Source: an uncultured Oscillospiraceae bacterium (GTDB taxonomy: Bacteria; Bacillota; Clostridia; Oscillospirales; Oscillospiraceae). From it: DNA of 7,455 nt. Positions 1 through 5,900 of the stretch are shown in pieces (within the stretch, counting starts at the first letter, position 1; every line of letters starts with the position of its first letter). The translations under genes and the position numbers were made by a program. Below the pieces are notes generated by a model, which saw only the letters and a program-made list of their open reading frames with translations, was not told the DNA's origin and ran no database searches. Location of the stretch: the NCBI GenBank assembly GCA_900756575.1, contig CAAEKQ010000114.1, positions 1 to 7,455 on the forward strand. Reading direction: 5' to 3'.

Positions 1-2060
1 ACCTCCTGGGGCTTTACATTCAGCTTCATAATGCCCGCCTGAATCCGGAGGGAGCCGTCCTTGTTCACCGAAAGCACAGTGGCTCTGGTGCCCAGCTTCA
101 GCAGCTCCACGGTATCGCCCTGCTTGGGCGGACGGGCAGAGACCTTTTTCTCGTTCTCCTGGGGTGCTTTCTGGCTGAGCTTGTCCTCGGCGGTATTGAG
201 CCCCCGGCGCAGCTCGGCCTGACGCTGGTTGAAGTCCTCCACCGCCCCCGCATCCTTGAGCTGCTTTTTCATCTGCTTAATCTCATCCATGGCGATATTT
301 ACGGAGCGGCGGGCGTCGTCGATGATGGCCTGGGCCTCTTTTCTGGCCTTTGCCACCGCCTTGTCCCGCTCTTTCTTGATCTCCAGATTGTAGGCCTCGG
401 ACTGCTGCTTGGTCTCTTCCACCTCCAGCTTGAGCTGTTCCGCCTGAATCCGTGCCTGTTCCATGGCCTGACGCTGTGCCTCCAGCTGAGACAGCACATC
501 TTCAAAGTTCACGTCATTCTCGCTGACCAGACTCTGGGCATCGTCAATGATGACCTCACTGAGTCCCAGCCGCTTGGAAATGGCAAATGCGTTGGACTTT
601 CCAGGAATGCCGATCAGCAGCCGATACGTAGGCCGCAGCGTCTCCACGTCAAACTCGCAAGAGGCGTTGATAACCCCCTCAGTCCGCATGGCATAGAGCT
701 TCATCTCGCCATAATGGGTGGTACCTGCCACTTTGGCCCCCAGCTTCCGACAGAATTCGATTACTGCCACCGCCAAAGCTGCGCCCTCAGCAGGGTCGGT
801 ACCGGCACCCAGCTCGTCAAACAGTACCAGGCTTCGATCATCGCACTGCTCGGTAATCTCCACAATGTTCTTCATATGGGAGGAGAACGTGGACAGGGAC
901 TGCTCAATGCTCTGCTCGTCGCCAATGTCCGCAAATACCGTCTCAAAGGTAGAAATGCAGCTGTTGTCCGACACCGGAATATGCAGGCCGCACTCCGCCA
1001 TCAGGGTAAGTAGGCCCAGGGTTTTCAGCGTTACCGTTTTGCCGCCGGTGTTGGGGCCGGTGATTACCAGAGTGTCGAAATCATCTCCCAGCCGCACGGA
1101 AATGGGCACCACAACCTTTTTGTCAATCAGCGGGTGCCGTGCCCGATTCAAAACCACCTTGCCCTGGGTATTGACCTTGGGCTCCATGGCCTTCATGCTG
1201 TAGCTCAGTCTCGCCTTGGCAAAAATCACGTCCAGGGCCACCAGATTATCATAGCTCTGGGCAATGGTCTCCCGATGGGCCGCAGCCTCGGCAGACAGCT
1301 CTGACAAAATCCGCTCAATTTCCTTCTTTTCCTTAATCAGCAGCTCCCGCAGCTCGTTATTGGCCTGTACCGCCTGCATGGGCTCCACAAAGAACGTTCC
1401 GCCGCTGGAGGAGACATCGTGAACCATGCCGGGAATGGAGTTTTTATACTCGCTGCGCACCGGCACCACATAGCGGTCTCCCCGCATGGTAATGATCGGC
1501 TCCCGCAGAAACTTCGAATAGCTGGGCGAGGAGATGATCTTTTGCAGGCTCTCCCGCACCTTGGCTCCGGTCTGACGCATATGCCGCCGGATGTCGTTCA
1601 GGGCCGGGCTGGCACTGTCGGCAATCTCCTCCTCACTGATAATTGCGTTTGTGATTTTATCCTCCAAGAACCGATTGGGGGTCAGCGCCCAGAAATAGCC
1701 GTCCAGGGAGCCGGTTTCAATGCCGTCCCCTTCCCCGTAAGCCTTCACGCCCCGGGTGGCCCGGAGAACGCCCGCAATCCGAAGCAGCTCCACCGTGTTC
1801 AGGCTGCCACCCCGATCCGCCCGCTCCAGGGATGGCTTCACATCCTTGACCTCCCGGAATGCCGGGTTGCCCTTGAGTTCTACCATGTGGCAGGCGTCGG
1901 AGGTTTCCTTCAGCAGCCTTGTTACCTCCTCTGCATCGGAAGTGGGCAGCAAACGAAGTGCCCGTTCTTTTCCTTCCGGGGTGATGCAGCACTCCGACAG
2001 CATCCCCAGAACCCGGTCCAGCTCCAGGGTATGCAGTGATTTTTCATATAGCTCGTTCAT
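1..2060 (-). CDS. mutS2: MutS2 family ATPase (endonuclease / collided-ribosome splitting factor), 3' end cut by window edge
   Basis: MutS2 is a MutS-like ATPase without a mismatch-recognition domain. It is known from other bacteria as a suppressor of recombination (junction DNA binding, Smr nuclease) and, in Bacillus, as a factor that splits collided ribosomes. I translated it by hand: the frame stays open from ATG 2058-2060 to the window edge, 686 codons. Visible parts are the N-terminal core and clamp region with a VEPM motif, Walker A GPNTGGKT (residues 335-342), a STFSSHM-type motif, Walker B with D415-E416 in DELGAGTDP, and the THYGEMK segment. A long charged coiled coil follows (about 515-615), then a KOW-like segment (about 648-686, GDTVELLKLGTRATVLSV). 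The family is usually about 780-790 residues, so roughly 100 residues, the Smr nuclease domain, lie outside the window. The start is 10 bp after the recO stop; AGGA begins inside the end of that stop codon, 7 nt from the ATG. No frameshift was detected: Walker A, Walker B and both ends share one frame. Confidence 0.96.
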   Translation of the reverse strand, partial: MNELYEKSLHTLELDRVLGMLSECCITPEGKERALRLLPTSDAEEVTRLLKETSDACHMVELKGNPAFREVKDVKPSLERADRGGSLNTVELLRIAGVLRATRGVKAYGEGDGIETGSLDGYFWALTPNRFLEDKITNAIISEEEIADSASPALNDIRRHMRQTGAKVRESLQKIISSPSYSKFLREPIITMRGDRYVVPVRSEYKNSIPGMVHDVSSSGGTFFVEPMQAVQANNELRELLIKEKKEIERILSELSAEAAAHRETIAQSYDNLVALDVIFAKARLSYSMKAMEPKVNTQGKVVLNRARHPLIDKKVVVPISVRLGDDFDTLVITGPNTGGKTVTLKTLGLLTLMAECGLHIPVSDNSCISTFETVFADIGDEQSIEQSLSTFSSHMKNIVEITEQCDDRSLVLFDELGAGTDPAEGAALAVAVIEFCRKLGAKVAGTTHYGEMKLYAMRTEGVINASCEFDVETLRPTYRLLIGIPGKSNAFAISKRLGLSEVIIDDAQSLVSENDVNFEDVLSQLEAQRQAMEQARIQAEQLKLEVEETKQQSEAYNLEIKKERDKAVAKARKEAQAIIDDARRSVNIAMDEIKQMKKQLKDAGAVEDFNQRQAELRRGLNTAEDKLSQKAPQENEKKVSARPPKQGDTVELLKLGTRATVLSVNKDGSLRIQAGIMKLNVKPQE

Positions 2061-2070
2061 TATTCATTCC

Positions 2071-2820
2071 TCATGATGTGGTAAACAATCGTTTGTAAAA
2101 ATCCAGGGCATAAAAGCTCTGGTCCAGCTGGCAGATGAGATAGCGTTCCGTTACCTCCCCCAGCTCTTTCAGCTGCTTGTCCGGCAGGGTGAACGAAAAC
2201 AGCCGTTTGGCAGGACAGTGGAGAATATGCTCCATGGCGTCCAGCACCCCCTGGCCGAGCTCTACGCCGTCCACCAGCGGCATACTCCTCCGACAGTCCT
2301 CGCAGAGCAGGCTTCCCTCCTGAAAGCAGAAAAACCGCGTCTCTTCCTCGCCGCAGACCCCGCAGCCGGACAACTCGGGATAATACCCCGCCAGCGCCAT
2401 CAGACGAAGCTCAAAGGCCGCTTTCACCAGTGCCTGGGGCTTTTTCAGCTTATCCAGGGCATAGAGACTGTTGAGGCCCAGAGATAAAAGCTCCGGGCTG
2501 GCCTGATCCTGGTCGGAGATGCAGGACAGCAGCTGGGCAAAATAAGATCCCAGGGACAGAAGCTCAATATCCGTCCGGAGGCCCATAAACATCTCCAGCG
2601 GCTCCGCCTCATTCACCGTATAAAAGCCGTTTTTCTCAAACAGCGTCAGCTCACTGTAGCACAGCAGCTGACACCCGCTGCGCAGCCGGCTGTTTTTCCG
2701 CCGGACGCCCCGGGCCTTGACAGTGATCCGCCCCATGTCCCCGGTGAGCACGTCCAGCAGCTTATCGTTGTCTTTATATTGGGTCTCCCGCAGGATCAGA
2801 CCCTTTGTGGTATAAAACAT
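2071..2820 (-). CDS. recO: DNA repair protein RecO
   Basis: RecO acts in RecFOR recombinational repair: it binds single-stranded DNA and SSB, anneals strands and helps load RecA. The product is 249 residues, normal for the family. Residues 1-80 form the expected OB-fold-like N-terminus (MFYTTKGLILRETQYKDNDK, then DMGRITVKARGVRR), followed by a helical domain. Four cysteines, C153-x2-C156 and C173-x2-C176, make the family's zinc-binding site. The frame stays open upstream to an ATG at 2958, but those extra 46 residues are basic, unlike RecO, and overlap the yqzL-like ORF in another frame. I therefore place the start at 2820, where the family N-terminus begins. No Shine-Dalgarno sequence precedes this ATG; the 15 bases before it are A/C-rich and follow a strong hairpin. 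Translation probably depends on coupling to the small upstream ORF, which stops 25 bp earlier (inference). mutS2 follows after 10 bp. Confidence 0.95.
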   Translation of the reverse strand: MFYTTKGLILRETQYKDNDKLLDVLTGDMGRITVKARGVRRKNSRLRSGCQLLCYSELTLFEKNGFYTVNEAEPLEMFMGLRTDIELLSLGSYFAQLLSCISDQDQASPELLSLGLNSLYALDKLKKPQALVKAAFELRLMALAGYYPELSGCGVCGEEETRFFCFQEGSLLCEDCRRSMPLVDGVELGQGVLDAMEHILHCPAKRLFSFTLPDKQLKELGEVTERYLICQLDQSFYALDFYKRLFTTS

Positions 2821-2835
2821 CGTTTTTGTATGTAG

Positions 2836-2869
2836 GCTGCGCCGGTCAGGCTTCCGCCTGATGCGCAGC
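2836..2869 (-). promoter_or_regulatory. GNRA-capped hairpin at the yqzL/recO junction
   Basis: In the mRNA sense (minus strand) a 7-bp stem GCTGCGC/GCGCAGC encloses an asymmetric internal loop (A against CCG). A 6-bp stem TCAGGC/GCCTGA follows, capped by GGAA, which fits the GNRA tetraloop pattern. The TGA stop of the upstream yqzL-like ORF lies in the 3' arm of the inner stem. The structure ends 15 nt before the recO ATG. No U-run follows, so it does not look like an intrinsic terminator. A role in coupling yqzL and recO translation, or in mRNA processing, is inference. Confidence 0.55.
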
Positions 2870-2941
2870 TTTGGCATAGCTGAGATAATCCTCAGGGGCG
2901 CCCGATGCCTGAAACGCCGCCCATAACTCCTCCAGATCCAT
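2846..2941 (-). CDS. yqzL: YqzL-like microprotein (31 aa)
   Basis: This short ORF runs from ATG 2939-2941 to a TGA at 2846-2848. GGAGG (2950-2954) sits 8 nt before the ATG and is among the best ribosome-binding sites in the window. The product begins MDLEELWAAFQASGAPEDYL and ends AHQAEA. The pattern of a start, an aromatic pair W-x2-F, then SG..xxYL.Y matches what I recall of YqzL, the small protein encoded between era and recO in Bacillus. The position here, between era and recO, is identical. YqzL has no established biochemical function that I know of. This copy is shorter than the Bacillus protein (about 47 aa), lacking most of the C-terminal half. An in-frame ATG at 2984-2986 would give 46 residues but has no ribosome-binding site. 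The 3' end lies in a hairpin, and recO begins 25 bp downstream. Identification rests on synteny plus a short motif, from memory. Confidence 0.72.
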   Translation of the reverse strand: MDLEELWAAFQASGAPEDYLSYAKAAHQAEA

Positions 2942-2949
2942 TGCTGTTT

Positions 2950-2954
2950 CCTCC
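2950..2954 (-). promoter_or_regulatory. Strong Shine-Dalgarno of the yqzL-like ORF
   Basis: GGAGG on the minus strand, 8 nt before the ATG at 2941. It decides in favour of a real small gene starting here rather than at the in-frame upstream ATG (2986), which has no such site. Confidence 0.7.
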
Positions 2955-2965
2955 GCACATAGTAT

Positions 2966-2995
2966 CTGCCGCAGGAATGCTCCCATACCCGGCAG
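2966..2995 (-). other. Hairpin immediately after era
   Basis: A perfect 6-bp inverted repeat, CTGCCG (2966-2971) and CGGCAG (2990-2995), abuts the era stop codon. A small inner GGGA/TCCT pairing (one G-U) could shorten the 18-nt loop. In the transcribed direction the bases after it are AUACUAUG, not a U-run, so a terminator is unlikely. It could be a processing or stability element in the era-yqzL spacer, or chance in GC-rich DNA. Confidence 0.3.
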
Positions 2996-3895
2996 TTATT
3001 GGTCCTGATAGCCGAAATTCTTCAGCATGAAATCGCTGTCCCGCCAATTCTCCTTGACCTTCACCCAGCAGCGAAGGTATACCTTGGTGCCCATGAACTT
3101 TTCGCAGTCATTCCGGGCCATGGTGCTGATTTTTTTCAGCATCGCACCGTTTTTGCCGATGATAATGCCCTTATGGCTGGCCTTTTCACAATAGATCACC
3201 GCTTCAATGTCGATGATGCCGGAGTCCTCCCGCTCGGAGAACTTTTCGATCTCCACGGCAGTACCGTGGGGCACTTCCCGATCCAGACACCAAAGGAGCT
3301 TTTCCCGAATGATCTCCGCCATCACCTGCTTCTCGGGCTGATCGGTGACCATGCCGTCGGGGAACAGCTGGGGGCCGGGAGCGGCGTACTTTTTCACCTC
3401 GTCAAAGAGCTCATCAATTCCCTCGTGATTTCGGGCGGAAATGGGCACAATGGCCGCAAAATCCATGGCCTGAGAATAGGCCGCGATCACAGGGAACAGC
3501 GCCTCTTTATTCTCCAGCGTGTCGATCTTATTGATGACCAGAATGACGGGGATTTTCGCGTCCTTCATGCTGTCGATGAGAATGGACTCCTGGGTGCCCA
3601 CCGATGCAATTGGCTCCACCAGCAGCAAAATTGCATCCACATCGGTGATGCTCTCTTTCACCACATTGTCCATGTAATCGCCCAGCTTGTTCCGGGCCTT
3701 GTGATAGCCCGGGGTGTCCATGAATACGATCTGGGTATCGTCCCGGTTTACCACGGCAGAAATCCGGTTCCGGGTGGTCTGAGGCTTATTGGAGACAATG
3801 GCGATCTTCTCCCCGGCCAGAGCATTGGTCAGGGTGGACTTTCCCACGTTGGGGCGGCCTGCGATGGTCACCATTGCGGATTTTGTAATAGTCAT
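2996..3895 (-). CDS. era: GTPase Era
   Basis: Era is an essential GTPase that binds the 3' end of 16S rRNA and acts in maturation of the small ribosomal subunit. From ATG 3893-3895 it has 299 residues, the usual length. All G motifs are visible: G1 GRPNVGKS (13-20), the PQTTRNR switch region (38-44), G3 DTPG (60-63), G4 NKID (122-125) and G5 SAR (153-155). The C-terminal KH RNA-binding domain has GKNG (247-250) in KGIIIGKNGAMLKKIS, and the tail carries the W-V-K-V-K-x-N-W segment. The frame also reaches a GTG at 3910 that overlaps the dgkA stop as GTGA. I prefer the ATG because GAGG (3905-3908) lies 9 nt before it and the length fits. The gene follows dgkA by 11 bp. In Bacillus cdd lies between dgkA and era; it is absent here. 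Confidence 0.97.
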   Translation of the reverse strand: MTITKSAMVTIAGRPNVGKSTLTNALAGEKIAIVSNKPQTTRNRISAVVNRDDTQIVFMDTPGYHKARNKLGDYMDNVVKESITDVDAILLLVEPIASVGTQESILIDSMKDAKIPVILVINKIDTLENKEALFPVIAAYSQAMDFAAIVPISARNHEGIDELFDEVKKYAAPGPQLFPDGMVTDQPEKQVMAEIIREKLLWCLDREVPHGTAVEIEKFSEREDSGIIDIEAVIYCEKASHKGIIIGKNGAMLKKISTMARNDCEKFMGTKVYLRCWVKVKENWRDSDFMLKNFGYQDQ

Positions 3896-3904
3896 AAGCG
3901 TTAT

Positions 3905-3908
3905 CCTC
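3905..3908 (-). promoter_or_regulatory. Shine-Dalgarno of era, overlapping the dgkA stop
   Basis: GAGG on the minus strand, 9 nt before the era ATG at 3895. Its first two bases are also the last two of the dgkA TGA stop. It supports the ATG over the GTG at 3910 and implies coupled translation. Confidence 0.6.
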
Positions 3909-4386
3909 ACTTTTTATCATTCAATTGTTTTCGAGACGGCAGAAAGGCAACGATTCCGCCGATGGGAATCATCAAGATTGCGGCGATCCACGAGATTGGA
4001 CATTCCGCAAAGGTCTTTTGCACCTGGCCAAGATACCCGCCGCCAAAAAAGATCACCAATGCTACGATCACGGAGCCAATGGCGGAGGTCAATACTGCGC
4101 CCGCTGCCGCATCCTTGGCATCTCGAATCCATGACTTCCGTTCCTTGGTAATCCCGTCGCAGATTCGCTCCAGCGCCGAATTCACCAGCTCCAGCGAAAT
4201 CACCGCCATACAGCAAAGAATCTCCAGGCAGAGATGCACCGGGGCAATCCGCATAATCCATCCAAACAGCAGCACATAGACTACCCCAACCAGATGGATC
4301 CGCATATTTCGTTGGGTTCGAATGGCCCAGCCGATCCCCCGGAAGGCATAGCCGAAGGAACGAAGCAGCTTTTTCCCTTCGTCCAT
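3907..4386 (-). CDS. dgkA: DgkA-family membrane lipid kinase (undecaprenol / diacylglycerol kinase)
   Basis: A small integral membrane kinase of the DgkA family. In Gram-positive bacteria members mainly phosphorylate undecaprenol, feeding the lipid carrier of cell-wall synthesis; which substrate is used here cannot be read from the sequence. The product has 159 residues. The signature E66-L-V-N69-S-A-L-E73-x2-C-D77 and the K91-D92-A-A-A-G-A-V-L motif are intact. Membrane segments fall at about 31-47, 50-72 and 94-120. Two things are unusual. A fourth hydrophobic stretch at about 131-149 makes it longer than typical three-helix members (about 120-135 aa). The position matching the metal-binding Glu28 of E. 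coli DgkA (TERN in Bacillus) is Gln25, within TQRNMRIH. The start follows the ybeY stop by 9 bp with a weak AGG (4395-4397) that overlaps that stop. Confidence 0.92.
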   Translation of the reverse strand: MDEGKKLLRSFGYAFRGIGWAIRTQRNMRIHLVGVVYVLLFGWIMRIAPVHLCLEILCCMAVISLELVNSALERICDGITKERKSWIRDAKDAAAGAVLTSAIGSVIVALVIFFGGGYLGQVQKTFAECPISWIAAILMIPIGGIVAFLPSRKQLNDKK

Positions 4387-4395
4387 GGCGCTTAC

Positions 4396-4890
4396 CTATC
4401 GGGGGATGTTCAGGTATTCCATAATCGCGTCTTCCCGGGCGCGCATCTGCTTTTTCATAGGGCCTTCGTCCAGATGGTCATAGCCCAGAAGATGCAGCAC
4501 GGAATGCACCGTTAAGTAGCCGATTTCCCGCTCCTGGCTATGGCCGAATTCCTCCGCCTGGGACTTGATTTTCTCCACGGACAGCGCCATATCGCCCAGG
4601 GGCAGCAGGCTGGAGCCGGGATCCAGCAGGTCGGATACGTCCTCAGGGAACTCCCCCGGGGTAAATTCAAACATTGGGAACGACAGCACGTCGGTCTCCC
4701 GATCCACATCTCTCAGGTCCCGGTTGATCTCCCGGATGCCCCGGTTGTCGGTGAGCAGCACATTGATTTCGCAGGGAACCGTTACGCCCTCCTGCTCCAG
4801 TGCCCCGCGGATGCAGCGCTTGATATGCGCCGTCAGGGCCGGGGTGTTGATATGCGGAATGTCGGAATGCACGGAAATCTGATGCTTCAT
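4396..4890 (-). CDS. ybeY: Endoribonuclease YbeY (16S rRNA maturation)
   Basis: YbeY is a zinc metallo-endoribonuclease implicated in 16S rRNA 3' end maturation and ribosome quality control. It has 164 residues, normal for the family. The metal-binding motif H129-x3-H133-x5-H139 in HSVLHLLGYDH is complete. The conserved region IN56-R57...TDVLSFP (about 55-72) and GDMALS (99-104) are present, as is the C-terminal M-x-x-x-E-x-x-I-M-x-x-L pattern. Its ATG overlaps the phoH stop as ATGA, and an AGGA lies 10 nt upstream inside phoH, so translation is probably coupled. Its place between phoH and dgkA-era fits the known YbeY-Era link in small-subunit biogenesis. The Bacillus order has pgpH between phoH and ybeY; here the two genes touch. 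Confidence 0.97.
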   Translation of the reverse strand: MKHQISVHSDIPHINTPALTAHIKRCIRGALEQEGVTVPCEINVLLTDNRGIREINRDLRDVDRETDVLSFPMFEFTPGEFPEDVSDLLDPGSSLLPLGDMALSVEKIKSQAEEFGHSQEREIGYLTVHSVLHLLGYDHLDEGPMKKQMRAREDAIMEYLNIPR

Positions 4891-5888
4891 TTCTGATACG
4901 TCCTTTTATAAGTTCTCCCCTGAGGGGCTTTTTCTCGCTTTGCTTCGGCCTTTTCATAAGCGGTGATGATCCGCTGCACCAACACATGGCGCACCACGTC
5001 CTGGGCCGTCAGGCGGCAGATGGCGATATCCTCCACCCCATCCAAAACGCGAATCGCATCCTTCAGGCCACTGACCTTATCGCCGGGCAGGTCAATCTGG
5101 GTCACGTCGCCGGTGATGACGATTTTGGATCCAAAGCCCAGTCGGGTCAGGAACATCTTCATCTGTTCCCGGGTGGTGTTCTGGGCCTCATCGAGGATGA
5201 TAAAGCTGTCGTCCAACGTGCGTCCGCGCATATATGCCAGAGGCGCCACCTCAATGTTGCCCTTTTCCAAATATTTATTATAGCTCTCGGTGCCCAGCAT
5301 TTCAAACAGTGCGTCATACAGGGGCCGGAGATAGGGGTCTACCTTGTTCTGCATATCCCCCGGCAAAAAGCCCAGCCGCTCACCGGCCTCCACCGCAGGA
5401 CGGGTAAGGATGATCCGGTTGACCTCTCTGGCCCGGAAGGCTGCCACTGCCGCTGCCACCGCCAGATAGGTTTTTCCGGTACCCGCCGGACCAACACCTA
5501 ATGTAATGGTGTTGTGTTCAATGGCCTTCATATACTGCTGCTGGCCCAGAGTCTTGGCTTTGATGGGCTTGCCCTTAGCCGTAATGCAGATCACATCCTT
5601 GGTCAGCTCAGTGATCTTCTGCTCCTGGCCCTCTCGAACCAGGCCGATCACATAGCGCACATTTTGCTCGCCAATGGATTCGCCCTTGGCTGCCAGCTGA
5701 ATCAGCCCCTCCAGCACCCTTGCCGCCAGCTGGGCCGCTTCGTCCTCACCGCTGACCTTCAGCTCCGTATCCCGGTTGATGATTTTCACATCAAACTCCT
5801 GTTCGATGATTCTGATATTTTCGTCCAGCGAACCGAATACGTTGATGATCTGCTCCATCCGTTCCGCCTGAATGATCTGTTCCGCCAT
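4887..5888 (-). CDS. phoH: PhoH family P-loop ATPase
   Basis: A cytoplasmic ATPase of the PhoH family, related to the helicase-like P-loop fold. Its precise role is poorly defined, but genes of this family very often sit beside ybeY, suggesting RNA-related work. The product has 333 residues. A KH-like N-terminal region (about 15-70) includes FGSLDENIRIIEQEF. Then come a typical PhoH lead-in TLGQQQYMKAIEHNTITLGV, Walker A GPAGTGKT (133-140), the TRPAVEAGERLGFLPGD segment (162-178), Walker B LDEAQN (232-237) and TGD (259-261) followed by TQIDLP. The C-terminal tail (about 318-333) is strongly basic. AAGGG lies 8 nt before the ATG, and the gene begins 12 bp after the yqfD stop. Its TGA stop overlaps the ybeY start. 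The name phoH is a family name and does not imply phosphate regulation here. Confidence 0.95.
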   Translation of the reverse strand: MAEQIIQAERMEQIINVFGSLDENIRIIEQEFDVKIINRDTELKVSGEDEAAQLAARVLEGLIQLAAKGESIGEQNVRYVIGLVREGQEQKITELTKDVICITAKGKPIKAKTLGQQQYMKAIEHNTITLGVGPAGTGKTYLAVAAAVAAFRAREVNRIILTRPAVEAGERLGFLPGDMQNKVDPYLRPLYDALFEMLGTESYNKYLEKGNIEVAPLAYMRGRTLDDSFIILDEAQNTTREQMKMFLTRLGFGSKIVITGDVTQIDLPGDKVSGLKDAIRVLDGVEDIAICRLTAQDVVRHVLVQRIITAYEKAEAKREKAPQGRTYKRTYQK

Positions 5889-5900
5889 AGATTCTACCCT

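Noticed and set aside
1..505. Possible frameshift or broken mutS2, since a second minus-strand frame opens here
   Set aside because: The MutS2 frame continues unbroken through the coiled coil and KOW-like segment to base 1. The other frame gives an Arg/Ser-rich nonsense product.
1419..2039. A 206-codon plus-strand frame over mutS2
   Set aside because: It is antisense to the conserved MutS2 N-terminus, which reads without interruption. The translation shows no family features.
2060..2074. A four-codon ORF (ATG AGG AAT GAA TAA) linking the recO stop and the mutS2 start
   Set aside because: It overlaps both by a few bases, but it has no ribosome-binding site of its own. Its AGGA is better read as the mutS2 Shine-Dalgarno, and such mini-ORFs arise easily from overlapping stop and start codons.
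2821..2958. N-terminal extension of recO to an ATG at 2958
   Set aside because: The added residues are very basic, unlike RecO, and cover the yqzL-like ORF and its hairpin in another frame. The RecO family start matches ATG 2820.
3896..3910. GTG start for era overlapping the dgkA stop as GTGA
   Set aside because: No ribosome-binding purines precede the GTG, while GAGG lies 9 nt before the ATG at 3895, which also gives the usual 299-residue length.
2999..4279. A 426-codon plus-strand open frame antisense to era and dgkA
   Set aside because: It lies wholly over two well-supported minus-strand genes, its product is rich in His/Gly/Leu with no recognisable domain, and there is no good ribosome-binding site. 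GC-rich codon bias in the real genes explains the long open frame.
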